Source: Strigamia acuminata (taxonomy: Eukaryota > Arthropoda > Chilopoda > Geophilomorpha > Linotaeniidae). From it: a DNA stretch of 64,000 nt. The position numbers and the translations under genes were made by a program. Below, one piece after another: positions 37,696-50,000 of the stretch. How positions within the stretch are numbered: position 1 is the first letter of the stretch; the number at the start of each line of letters is the position of its first letter. The notes under the pieces are model-generated. The model ran no database searches. It saw nothing but the letters and a program-made list of their open reading frames with translations, and was not told the DNA's origin. The DNA is taken from positions 3,972,186 to 4,036,185 of the forward strand of contig OX442317.1 in the NCBI GenBank assembly GCA_949358305.1. The letters are read 5' to 3'.

Positions 37696-37852
37696 GGTCC
37701 ACCTTGGCTACTGCATGAGGTTTCGCCTGCTTAACAAGCTACACTCATACACTGCATTCACTAAAAGAGCAAACGAACAAAGAACAAACATGTTAGCTTC
37801 ACTGCACTACTTTGTTTGCATTTATAGTAGCTAGTTGCATTGGAAATGTCAT

Positions 37853-38013
37853 TTATGTCATGTTCACACTTGAACCACTTTTCTACAAAACCCGCCCGCT
37901 TTTAGAAAGTCTTTTGTGAACAGTCTAAAAATAGATCATTCGCACTTGTAGAAATTAGACTTTCTAAAAGTTACAACTTCTACATAAGTGGTTCAAGTGT
38001 GAACTAGGCATAA
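37853..38013. mobile_element. MITE family B upstream of Nav exon 1
   Basis: A 161-base element whose ends are inverted copies: TGTTCACACTTGAACCACTT near 37861 and AAGTGGTTCAAGTGTGAACT near 37986. It has no coding capacity. It sits about 160 bases upstream of the channel's first coding exon, within its presumed 5' region. Confidence 0.75.
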
Positions 38014-38572
38014 GACTGAACAACTTTGCGAAACTCTAAATTTGATATTCTGATTATCAGTTGACTTAAGGATTTTCTCGAACTAATTTCAAAAGTGGCG
38101 GCCTTCTTTTAGTCACATTAAAAAAAATGCATTCAAATCCCAAAAGACAAATTCACTTCTTAAATCACTTAAAGAAACGACTTAAAGAAGTGAATTTTCG
38201 ATTGAACACACTAAAAACTGAACTGAACTAAAAAGATGGCTACCTACAACATGTGGTAACACTAGCCAATAGCAGGTGCAGAAGAGATAAGTCACTTTTA
38301 TGAGTCAAACACGTGATTTCAATTTCACTTAATCTTAATCCTCTTATTGGAATTCTTCCAAGTTGACTTCTCACAGATATAATGTAAAAAAAAATCTTAT
38401 CCTGTGTAGAGACGTCATGTCAAATAAATACATCAATTCGTCTTTTGAATGCACCTAACAACGAGTTTCAAAATTTTGGGTCGCAAGCAAAAGACATTGA
38501 TGTATTTATTTGACATGATGGTTTGACACACAACTACTTTTCCGCGTAGTAGATCACAGTCCACAGTTAGGC

Positions 38573-38953
38573 GTAATACCTTGTTCACACCAAACGGATC
38601 GAGTTTGTTTGGATCTGATCCGCCGGATCAGATCCAACTGAACAGAGTTCCAACAATCACTTGGATGAAGTTGTGTTCACATCAAAATGTGATTCAAACA
38701 AACCAACAAACAAACCAAAAAACCTTTTGTGTTTTGATGCCTTTTTATGCGCAACAATAGAATTCTACAGACTGCTGACATTGTTCCAATTCGAATCCAA
38801 ACGTGAATCGAGTTGTGGGAACTCGATTGACGAACGAAGTTGTTGGGCGCACGGATCTAGATCCGTGAACAGAATTCAGTGTTCACACCAATCTTGGATC
38901 TAGATCCGCAGCTTCGGATGAGATCCAAAAGCTTTGTGTGAACAGGGTATTAT
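38573..38953. mobile_element. MITE family C, full copy
   Basis: The element is bounded by TAATACCTTGTTCACACCAA and its near-inverse (TTTGTGTGAACAGGGTATTA). The interior has palindromic GGATCTAGATCC and GATCTGATCCGCCGGATCAG motifs. A truncated second copy is at 41776-41930. Confidence 0.7.
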
Positions 38954-40432
38954 ACGGCTGGAATTAGATCAACGTTGTATCGGTTCAGAGCATAGCGCTT
39001 TTGTCCCAACGTGTTTTGAACTGGTATCATATTTTGTCCCAACGTGTCACAGACCCGTAACCTAACATTGCTCTGTTAATTCTATATAATCTCTTCATTT
39101 CAACAGTAAAGTAACGGACCGGCAGCCTCCTGCTTGCGGTCCGGCATGCGGCACCAGTCCACAAATCAAAGCATTAAGAAGCACTAATCTAGATGTGCAT
39201 AGACTGATTTAAAGAAGACGTAGCAGATAAACGAACCGACTTTTCAATTGCAGCTTGTATCTGTTTCCTAATTTCTCTTAATTTCATTAAATCAAGTACC
39301 CATGTTGAAAACACTCAACGGTTTTAGCTAACTATCTAATTCCAATTTACTAGGCGATTCTAATCTCTATTCGGTTATCCACCCAGCAGTTGTCTCTAGA
39401 GGAAAACAAAATGCAGCGAGTTGGGTACAGAACTCTACAGTGCAATCCATCTGTGGCGTACTATTAAATGGTTTCCCTGACATAGCTAAATAGCAGAAAA
39501 TTTGTCACTTCCCCGCTTTTCAATTTGCCGTTTAAAGCAGGATTCACACTTCACAGAACTTTTCCAAAGAATGATCTTTCACCGGTCGAAGAATGACTTT
39601 TCATTAGCTTTCCGTCCCTTTGAAGAAATTTTCATTTTTGTGTTGAATGTACGTTTTTAATATGTAAAGAATCCAGGGTTTTCATCCTTTTAAAGCCCTA
39701 AAACACTTCCACTAAACATGTTTTGTAATTATAAGACGAGACACCATAAATGTGAGATAAAAAGAGAGAATGTTGCCCGTGAACCCATTACTGTGTGCTA
39801 CATGTCTAGTTTATGATTAGATGCTGCGCGATTTTCAAGATCTAAGCAGTTCACCAACCAAGTTCACCTAGTGCGCTCTAAATCCATTAGTAATGATTTT
39901 GGGCTTTTATTTAAATTTTCCAGCAATAAAAACTCCAAAATTCTAGATTCCCCTTAAGACAATAGATGCATTCACAGTTAAAATCCAAATTTGACTTATC
40001 ATAATCTGAATTATCAATAATTTATGTAATAAATCGAACCACAAGTCTCCTGTTTACCACAAACATTGGTTCTATTTTTACAAAAACACCCAGGCTGATA
40101 TTCCTCCTCAATCCGTCCCAGCAGTTAAACCACAAACAAGTAATCCTCGTCAATTCTGTTCGCGCCGTTGAAGAACAATGTTCTTGGCTTGACAACCATA
40201 AACGTTCATTTATCCCAGTTTACGAGATGACAAACAACCTGATGATGGCCTGACCTAAGCTTAGTTGTAAATCATGCACGAATCCACAAACTTGCAAATA
40301 ATTTGTGACGGAAAAACCGGAGTTTAACAGTTTCAGCTTCACCCAACCACACAAAAGAAACTACAATGTCGTACAACTACAATCCGTCATTACAAAAATC
40401 AATATAGATTCATTCCAAAAGTCATTTAGTCC

Positions 40433-40639
40433 GTTCAACCATAAACCAAAGATAACATGTACACGTATCCGTGTATTATTTCCTATTGATTCATTGTTCT
40501 GTCCACTGATTGAATGACAGCAATCACGTGTCATGCATTGCTTGCCAACTAAGCATGTTTGTTACCCGTTGTCATCCCAGAATACAGTGCGACTAAATGT
40601 GGATACATGTTCATGTTATCCTTGGTTCATAGTTCAACT
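40433..40639. mobile_element. MITE family D, copy 1
   Basis: Roughly 38-base inverted ends: AACCAAAGATAACATGTACA on the left, and on the right TGTTCATGTTATCCTTGGTT, its near-inverse. The interior CAATCACGTGTCATGCATTG recurs inverted at 46.15 kb, in a second copy at about 46020-46240. Confidence 0.7.
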
Positions 40640-41775
40640 TCTTTCTGGGACTAATGACTGCGCCTACAGTCATCAGTGGTAAAAATAAAAAATAAATCAT
40701 TCAACCATATAACATTCCACCTAAATCGAATTAATGAACATTTTTTTCTATAGAAAATTAATGAGCAAGCTACCAAACATTTTAAAACTCCCAACAACCT
40801 ACAACATAAAATTAAACTATTGCCAAAGACCCAGCTGTTTATCAAAATCAAAACCAAACGACACGTTAAATTGAATCAGTAATTGTTCGGTTAGCGAACG
40901 AGCGATACAGCAATAAAAGTCCAAATTAAACTCAATATTCCAGCCATGCGTAATTCCCCCATTCAATAGCCCTTGAAATACAAATTCGATTTCTAGTTTG
41001 TGGCCTAAAAACGGTTCACTTCCTTCCTGCCTCCTCCCCATTTCATTAGTTTGCTATGAAATGCACCTAAATGATAATGAAACTCACCAAGCACAACTCG
41101 GGTCACTAAAGTCACTTTAGGTTCCAATATTGAACGCGCTCATATACTAACACATAGCTACAAGCAAATTCTGCCATTGTTATTAACCTAAGGATGATCT
41201 GTCCTAGTGGCTATTTTCAACTTGGGAACATGGCCCAGTCTTTTTTTTAGATCAAAAGCACAAGGTTACTGAAGATAACTGAATTAAAAGGGAAGCTAAT
41301 TGCTTTTAATTACTTTTTATTCAGAAAAAACTTTCATCTTTAATTCCTTTGTTAGGAATTAATTGTTTTTCCCTCCCAGTGCTGTGGAACTACAACGATC
41401 TGGTTAAAAGCAACTGCATAAAAGCTTCTACGAGTTCCATGTACCTTGTAAGAGTGGAGGGAGGCGAGTAGCTGCATTCCAAGAAGTCCATTTAGTCTGG
41501 TGTATCTACTTTAAACCAGTCTTAACTACATGTTTTAGACGGCCATGTAATCAACAATAGTTAATCAAAGGTTATTTAATTACTTCTTTATGTACAGTGT
41601 ATTCTGTACACATCGAACAACGTTAAAATCCCTCTCCGTCCGAAGAACCCGATAGTCCGGACAACTTTCTGGGACTCATCCTATGTCCAGGCTACACAAA
41701 GCACAATAGGTGCATTCAATCCTGAAAAGATGAATTCACTTCGCCTTAAATTATCGTATTTTACCGATTAAGAGT

Positions 41776-41930
41776 CGCCCTCGAACTCGATTGACGAACG
41801 GAGTTGTTGGGCGCATGGATCTAGATCCGTGAACGGAGTTCAGTGTTCACACCAATCTTGGATCTAGATCCGCAGCTTTGGATGAGATCCAAAAGCTTGG
41901 TGTGCTGTGAACATAATATTACAAACGAAA
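41776..41930. mobile_element. MITE family C, truncated copy
   Basis: Over about 150 bases this matches the right half of the element at 38.8-38.95 kb (TTGTTGGGCGCATGGATCTA, GTGTTCACACCAATCTTGGA). The left end is missing. Confidence 0.65.
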
Positions 41931-42722
41931 AACCAAAATTGTAATTGCCGACAAAAATGGCAGTTCTGAATTAGAGCCACGGCTCGATAAAATACGGTAC
42001 TTTAAAAATTGACTTAAAGAAGCGAACTGAACTAAAAAGATGGCTACCTACACCATGTGGTCACAATGGCCAATAGCAGGTGCTGAAGAGAAGTTAGACA
42101 AACAAATCAATTCGTCGTTTGAGGATTGAAATGACTTTGCGAAAGCAGCTACTGCTTCAGTATGACATTCCATTACGGTGTAATTAAATTATTCCCGATA
42201 AACATAGCAACAAACTCCTAACTGATTATAAGAAAACCGCTTTAGCTCTAAGCAAAAGCCCGCTTATTACAAATTTATTCTGAAGAACCATCCATTATTA
42301 TTGGCAACAATGTTCTTGACCTTCAAGCTATAATTCAGCATTCTCTGGCGGCATGAGAACAATTTCCACCAAACCTTTTAAAAGTATGAAAAATTAATTA
42401 ATGCGAAATGAGAAATGCATTCTGGATACTGCAAACTCCTGTTGCTGCATCTGCATATTTCAAGGGTCAAGCAACTTCAGGAGCAATTTCATTTCCCAAA
42501 ACAATTTCCAAATTTCGCCCAAAACCACTTCCTAATTAAACAACAATATGTGCACGCACAGTCAAAATCAGTCAAAAATCAGTCAAAAATCCGAAAAATT
42601 GTAAATGCACAAAAATAATTCCCCAATCTAAACCCAGTCACTAAGCCACAAGCTCATTTTAAATTGACGAAAACATGTCTAAACTTCCTTGATTTTCGTT
42701 GACCAGCAGATGCTTATCGTTG

Positions 42723-43058
42723 TACCGTATTACCTCACATAAAGCGGCATGCCGTTAGGCATGGGTTTACCAGGTATTTAAAATTGCGTACAAAAAGTTT
42801 ATATCGGCATACCGGTATGTTGGTTTTTGGGTCTAAAATTTAAGTTTTTATAATTTTCTGTAGATTTGTACTAAAATCTGGGTAAATTTATAGAAATATA
42901 AAGTAATTTCTTACATTTTGAACATCTAAAAAGGATTTTATGCTTGTTTTGGCCAAATTCTCATTTAGAAAAATTTGTTCTCACTTAACGCGGTTTATCG
43001 GCATGCCGGTATAACTCGCACTACACCTGCATGTGGCTTAATGTGAGGTAATACGGTA
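42723..43058. mobile_element. MITE family E
   Basis: 336-base element with inverted ends TACCGTATTACCTCACAT and ATGTGAGGTAATACGGTA. Subterminal GGCATGCCG motifs are also inverted. It has no coding frame. Confidence 0.75.
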
Positions 43059-43572
43059 ATATTTAATGAAACACAAACAAATGAATTAATTGTTTCTGCT
43101 AGCATTAACATTTAGGCAATAATCACGTGCAATATTAAACTACAAAACCACAAAGTTATCTCCTTCTCTGAATATGATTTTACCATCCAATTGCTACGTG
43201 TTCTTCGTTAGTCCAAGTTCTTACAATTCCTCCTTTTCTTCAAGTGTATTTTCAGTCGATTTTCTTTTAGTTCCAATTCTAATGGGTATCCATTTTGAAT
43301 GGCTGAAACAGTGAAACACGTCTAGTGATAAACCAAGAGATGAGTCACCAGCGGGGAGACTTATCACAATCTGACTAATGGTGAAAATGGCGACACATCC
43401 GGTCACCCATAAGTCATTTCGGCCAGTTCAGCCAATTCAGTCAGATCAGATCAGCCATTTAACTTTGAACGCCCCTAAATGCTTTTATTGCTATTTTGGC
43501 GTTGCCACAAACAAACGGGCGCCATGACGTACAAAGCACAATGACATCACAATGCAGTCACAATTTATCCCG

Positions 43573-43585
43573 GTTGCTATGGCAA
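43573..43585. promoter_or_regulatory. RFX X-box-like motif
   Basis: GTTGCTATGGCAA fits the RFX-family X-box dyad with one half-site slightly shortened. It stands alone here, far from any called gene, so its role is uncertain. Confidence 0.35.
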
Positions 43586-44020
43586 ATATAGACGGATACG
43601 TCATCGGACGTCACAGTTGCTAAGATAAACAACTATTGTTAGGCGAAAGCTCCTCTAATTTTCAATTTTATCACCGCAACCGCAACATGTTTATATTAAA
43701 AAAAGCTATTACTAATATAAAAAGATTCAATTTAGAAATGATCCCTATCCTAATAACACTACGTCAACAGAAGCAATGTGGAAATCAAACTTCTCTTAGC
43801 TCAAGCGGATGCAAGTCTTCGTTCTCCATAGTTGAACAAGCGGAGTTTATACGGAAGTGCTCAGTTTACAATTAAGATGGATTTGAATGACAAATGCAAT
43901 AAGCGGTTTTTGTTTTACCAAAGGCCCTTCGACCGAACATCTTCAGTGGTTAACGAGGGTCGTTAAACACGGTTTAGTTCTTTTAACTAAATGTTTGGTT
44001 GGCAGAGAGACAACATTTTG

Positions 44021-44234
44021 TTCATCGAATCCCGTTTCATCGAATCCCGAATTCTGAAAGTGGCAAATGGGTTCTGCAGTGTGCAGATAAAAAAAAAACA
44101 GTTAAGGGGAGGTTGGGGGGTTCAAGGGGAGGGGCGCTAGCCCCCTTGTTAGGCATTCTTAGGAAACAAGAAAAAAAATGTCATCGCATTTAGGTAACCG
44201 AAACGGGATTCGATGAAACGTGATTCGATGAAAT
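44021..44234. mobile_element. MITE family F
   Basis: Inverted ends built from a doubled unit: TTCATCGAATCCCGTTTCAT on the left and ATGAAACGTGATTCGATGAA on the right. The interior has a G-rich run near 44107-44140. It has no coding frame. Confidence 0.7.
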
Positions 44235-44571
44235 GACCCGCCTTTGCAAAATATTCCAGTATCGCAAATATCGTGCGAAAATCAATGTGCAACAGGAAAT
44301 GGCTGTATCCAATTTAATTCCAACATTTGAAAAAATGTGTAGTGAGCAACAAGCACATCTGCCTCACTAATTAAGACAAGTATTAAATTATGTGTGATTA
44401 TTGTAATAATTGCGTTAAATTTTGGAGTCACAAAAGACTTTTGAAACACGAAGTTCGCCACAAACAGACAAAGTTTTGGAACCACTGGTTTAGTTGTCCG
44501 AGCCAACCAAGCGATTTTAGAGTGTATAGGCCTACACATATAAAGTAGAACTCCTTACGAAGTTTACAATA

Positions 44572-44836
44572 AGCGCATTCATAAAGTAATGTAGACTAAA
44601 CACCATTTTAAACAACACATTTAAACCACATTGACTCGACCTAACTTCAAAAATGGCAGCTGTTTAGTCTGTTTCCAGTCGCGGTGGGAATGTGTGGTGT
44701 ATTTGCACCACAAGAAATTATGCAGGTTTGAGCACATTGTATTGTTAGCAATGCAATGTATAAGGCATCATGCAGGCACCATGCACGGCATCTAAACAAC
44801 AAAACAAATTAAATACGAGTTTACGAAAGCGCCTAA
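44572..44836. mobile_element. MITE family G, longer copy
   Basis: It begins AGCGCATTCATAAA and ends TTTACGAAAGCGCC, imperfect inverted repeats. Internal GTAGACTAAACACCATTTTA and AACTTCAAAAATGG are shared with the element at 46.81 kb. Confidence 0.55.
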
Positions 44837-45594
44837 TGTTTTATTACAATCTCCATAAGACAACATCTACTATGTAACTTGACCTGACCTAACCTAACCT
44901 GCCCTAACCCATCCTAACCTATTCTAAATGGAAAAGCTAACTCCTTGCATTCGCGGAAACTCTCTTCTTCGCAGAAAATGTAAACCAAGATACCTTCACC
45001 TAGCAACAGACACTTTGAACCAACGCATTTTCCTGTCAACACTTCCTTTCCAGAACGTTCACCAACACGTTCACTGTATGAAATATTTGTAAACATAGCC
45101 CTGCTGGAAAAACAGCGACAGCATATCGTTTTTCATTAACGGCGTGTTGCACTAACTCCCTATTAGGTGCATACAAAACCAAAGTAAAAAGCCACTTAAT
45201 CTCCTCAAACGTCTTATGGCAAGCAGATTTCTAATTCACATAATGTTCCGTCTTATGAAAGTAATTTAAACAAAGGGTAATTGGAGCTTACTTCTTTACT
45301 GATATGCACACAACTGGCAGCTGCTACAGTATGCCATGATCTTTCGACAGGTCCACCAAAAGTTCCTCTTAAACAAATACCAAGAAACAAGTCACTCAGA
45401 GAGATGGGCTAACTTTAGCCCTTCTCCAAAATGGCTGATCATTTCGTCACCGGTCATTTCGTCACCATTTTTGGCAGCAAAATGCTTGTTAGTTTAATTG
45501 TTTGATTAGCTTAAGACACAGTGAGCACAAACTGAGCAGGGGACTTGCCCTGGACTTCGACGACAAAATGACCCTAGTTCATCCTGACGCCTTC

Positions 45595-46017
45595 TATACT
45601 CTTGTTCGACTCAAAAGGGTGGCCTTCTCCCATTGGCCGAGCCGTATCACTGGTGTAGTGATCCAAAAATATAGACCCAAACACCAGAAATGCATTACAA
45701 TGTACAGACATTGTAATCGGTTGCCTAGGTAACAGCCAAAATTTCAAAATATTGTGCTTTCCAGACAAAGCAACCAATAAACAGAACAAACATGAGTTTT
45801 ACATTTATTTGTTCATAAAACTTTATTTCCTAAATGGAAATAACATTTTATTATAAAATACAATTAAAATTATATCAACTTAAATGGTAATAGCAATCAC
45901 AAAACATAATAACAATAAAAACTACTTCTCCTAGTGGTAGTAATACAGACTGGAGTTTGGAGTACTGCGGCTCGGCCAATGGGAGAAGGCCACCTTTTTG
46001 AGTCGAACAAGAGTATA
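45595..46017. mobile_element. MITE family A, copy 2 (inverted orientation)
   Basis: 423-base element with 49-base, nearly perfect inverted ends starting TATACTCTTGTTCGACTCAA. The interior matches the copy at 32.78 kb in reverse orientation (TGGTGTAGTGATCC, ATTACAATGTACAGACATTG). The terminal repeats differ from copy 1 outside the first eight bases, so the two are related subfamilies. Confidence 0.82.
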
Positions 46018-46807
46018 TGTTAAAGCATGAACCAAGGATAACATGGACACGTATCCACACGTTCAGTGTGTTCTGCCACCGATGGCGCCACATAATATAT
46101 AGCCGCACTGTAATCTGGGATGACAACAGGTAACAAACATGCTTAGTTGGCAAGCAATGCATGACACATGATTGCTGTCATCCAATCAGCACACAGAACA
46201 ACAAATCAATAGGAAATAACACGTGAGTTGTGTATGTCGTTATGAAATTTTCATCACTTCCGTCTTCTAAAAAGCACGTAAAGAAAATAAGTCAATTATC
46301 CCCTAGCTATTGAATGATCAAACTAATTTGGCCAACGATGATACTTATCTGACGGTGAAGAGAAATTGGATTAGCTATTAAGGGTTTCTTTAGGCTTGTT
46401 CAAAACAACATATTAAATGTCAAAATATTTTTTCCTTTCTTTTTCTTTTTTTTTTGGCTATTTCAAAACTTCTACAATGTTTGGAAATCAATATAAAATC
46501 ATATAAAATTCAAACTGATACAAGATGGGACTCAAACAGCTATAAGCAAAATTAAATTTTCTTAATAAAAAAAAGATAAATAACCCGAAGGAAAAAAAAA
46601 ATAATCAATGAAAGACCAAAACCGAAAAATCTGACAAATTTACCCAATAAAATCTTCAAAAACTTGTCGTTCATTCCTTTATCAAAATCAGGCCCCTTTT
46701 TACAGCACCAGCAAAAGTAAATATCGCATCTTTCACAGCATTTCACAGCCTCGTTAAAGCGCTCCATCCCAAATCTCATTTCAACCAACCGGCGAAAGAT
46801 GGCAGTA

Positions 46808-46952
46808 CGCGCATTCGAAAAATCATTTTAGACTAAACCAGCATTTTAAAACAACATATTTAAATCACTAGTCTCGATCTAACTTCAAAAATAGTCGCCG
46901 AGTGGTTAAAACATTTTAAACTGCAACTTAAACACGATTTTTCGAATGCGCC
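46808..46952. mobile_element. MITE family G, short copy
   Basis: The ends are GCGCATTCGAAAAATC and GATTTTTCGAATGCGC, a perfect 16-base inverted repeat. The interior shares TAGACTAAACCAGCATTTTA with the 44.57 kb copy. It abuts a small minus-strand open frame ending at 46788. Confidence 0.8.
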
Positions 46953-47004
46953 GCTGCGACTCCCCCGAAACAAATGGCGGTTAGGCTTAGGCCTTCACAC
47001 TTTG

Positions 47005-50000
47005 TCACATCGCTTTTTTTAAACTATCTGTGACAGCCTGGAAAAGACGCATGACTGCGATCTGAAGGTCACTCGACCAATTCTGTCGCTACAGTTTGCC
47101 TCGCGATTATTCAACGCATGAAAAACAGACTTTGCCAAATTAAAGCAAGAACTTGCACCGAACTGGCAAAATTTCAACAAAAAAAAAATCCAAAAACTAT
47201 CAGGAATATCTTTAACCATTTCCTTCCCCAAAAAACCAGGAAATATTTCGCCAACATGTAAACCCAAACTAAAAACACAGCAATTCACATACGCATACAA
47301 CATGGTGGTTGGTGACCAGATGTACTGCATTTTGCAGGGCAGTCAAGCTTTTTACGAGTCCATCCAGCAAACCAATTGTGTTCAGCTCTTCAGCAACGTC
47401 CTGCTTTTTTAAAACTATAAATCCCGCAGTGTGCTGCAATTATTCCTTAGAAACCATTCGAAATAAACAAATACTTCTCAAACTTTTTTCATTTCTTCAT
47501 CATAAACAGACAAAAAACTCCACAAACTGTCCACACTCGCAAAACAATGACTCAACACACCCTAACACTATTACAAATATAACTTACAGCTCCTGGTAAT
47601 TGTTTGCCAATTTTCCCAACAGAAAAACAATTGAAAACACGAGTGTTTCTTAAAAATCATTACCACCAAAGAATCTAACTCAATTTACAGCCCAGACACA
47701 CATTACTGTAAATGTTACACCAGCCAACACAACCCAAAATAATTATTTTAAATCCAAAAAAATAAAATAAAAATAAAAATTATTTCCAAGAAAATTGGAT
47801 TACATATTGATAACCTCACGCGTTTTATCGACTCGTTTAAACGTCGCCACTTGCAGCAATTCTCCAATACCAACCTCAAATTTGTCAGTGTGGATGCTGC
47901 AACAATTCACAACTTGAGCTTATAATTACAGTTCATTCACCCCACTAATTAAACACCATTTTCTAATTAAAAACTGTCGAAATCATCAAGAAAAAAAAAT
48001 TCAACTATACCCTAGACGCATTTCGGTGGTTAAGCATTAATAATTTCATCGAGTAATAACAATTTAGGCGCCAGTTACGCTATTTTTTCATTCCTCCCGC
48101 GAAATAATAACGCACAAGACTGCAGTGCTGCAGCGAAGCAAAACTCGTTTCTGTCCCATCGCATCTCATCTCCACTTCCTTTGCGGTTTACATCCCGGAA
48201 AATTCCCGGAAATCGACGGGAAAAACCCCAAAATTCCATCATTTTCATTCCATATTTTTTACATCACACTAACAAACCCTTTAACTCAATATATTTGCAC
48301 CGATAAATCCACTTTTTCGCTTTCATCCGTTTTAAATCGCAAAACGGAACGACAAAAACCCCAAAAAAATTAAGTCAAATAAGAAAAATACCGTTTCTTC
48401 CCAAACCAACAACAAAAAAATTACAACAACAAAGTTTCTATGACAAACAATGGTTGGCATGGGAATTTCAAACAACGTTTTGCGAACCGCCCAACATCTA
48501 TAATAAAACTGGTTAAAAAATCATTAAAGAGAGAGAAGCAATTACCCGAAAGAAAAATAAATGTAACACATTTCCAACCATTGATTGCAACACCAAAAAT
48601 AAATAAAAAAAAAACTTAAAAAAAAAAAAAAAAAACCTCCAATTTTTCAAAAAAAGACCTTTAATTCGCGCGATTTCACAACACCACCTTTAATTCCGCT
48701 CAAAAACCCCGAAAATTCTCGCCGTCCCGCGCCGGACACGAGATTTGCACACTCCGCTTAATCTTTTTCACCAACACACTCAATTACCCAGTTAACTAAT
48801 GGTCAACCCAGTCTCGAGGGACACTCGTGACAGGGCGTAGTCTCACACAAAACCTACTACCGAATAAACTTTGCACTTGTTCACGTCTGGAGGACATCGA
48901 TCCAGTCAATTTCTGGTGGTCCTCAAAAACCGTGCACGCAATGCGACACCCACGCATGCGCACAACAACTTTTTTTTCGGGATTTGCCACTCACGTGACG
49001 CCCGCAATCGCTAAACCCGAAAACCTGGACCCTAACTAACAACACTACTCGATAAATAACTCGCACTTGCCTTCGTAACAATGCGCCACGCCATTTTCCG
49101 CCATTTCTGCTTAGGCCTAACCGTACTAACCGATCCGTTGTGCACCGTAAGCGTCATCATGGCGCCACAGTGGGCCGCCATTTTGTTTTTACACACACAA
49201 GATCGATCGCTCCAATCCCATCGTCACTCGCGACTCGTACAAGGTGAGGGCGTATCCAGGTGCACCGTTCTATCGTTAGTCGACGGGTTACTGCATTACT
49301 CCACCCAATAAAATTCCGTTGCTCTAGCAACCGCTCTCGTTTTTTTCAATTTTTTTTCTCGCAAAAATACTACGGTTCTATTCGACAACTATGCACTGTT
49401 CCCTAAACAACTCATCGGCTACCTATGTCGGACGACCAGAGCGGCTGCGGAAGAAAACCGCAAGGCATCACGGGATGGCGTGCACCGATCTGTTTTATTT
49501 ATTTATATTAATCGGATTTATTTCGACGGAAATTTCATCAACCCGAATATTTGTCGACATTATTTTTTATTTTTATTTTTTTTAAAGTTAAAAAATTTAA
49601 AATTTAAATAAAATTTAAAAATTATTTTTATTTATTTATTTATTTATTTTTTTAAATTCAACCATCTTAAAATAAGTGGAGAAATTTAGTTCCCATGACA
49701 ACAAGTAACAAACATTTCCGGAACGAGGCACTTGCACGCCAACCATCATCCATCGTTGCCAAGCAACAAGGTGTTCAGATATGACGTGGCGTCACGTGAC
49801 TACGATGGTGAAACTAGCTTCAACCCCGATTGCTGCATTATCATTGATAACCAAGGATATTACGTCATGGGTCGTTTCAACTACTCACCCACTTACAAAA
49901 AAACCCAAAATAAATTTAAAATAAATAAAAAATATATATATAAATAAAAAAATTGTAAAAAAATATAAAACAAACACGAAATCCACAAAGCACCGCCTGA

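Larger units (their letters stand above)
38014..46550. other. Gene-free, transposon-rich interval 5' of Nav
   Basis: About 8.5 kb without a convincing coding exon on either strand. It is filled with short inverted-repeat elements (separate entries), copies of a dispersed repeat (GATGGCTACCTACA near 38235 and 42040), hAT-like fragments (44.28-44.54 kb) and CCTAA-like pentamers near 44.88 kb. The channel's non-coding first exons and promoter could lie here or further upstream. Confidence 0.5.

Noticed and set aside
44282-44539. 85-codon minus-strand frame
   Set aside because: It lies in hAT-like terminal sequence (CCAGTGGTTCCAAAAC near 44488) and reads as a translated repeat fragment, not a gene.
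46552-46788. 78-codon minus-strand frame with a cysteine-rich stretch and hydrophobic end
   Set aside because: No acceptor fits its phase to the neighbouring exons and its end is AT-rich low complexity; kept only as a note beside the MITE.
48796-49311. Frames on both strands in the GC-richer patch
   Set aside because: No matching splice sites in phase with the unidentified gene and no family resemblance.
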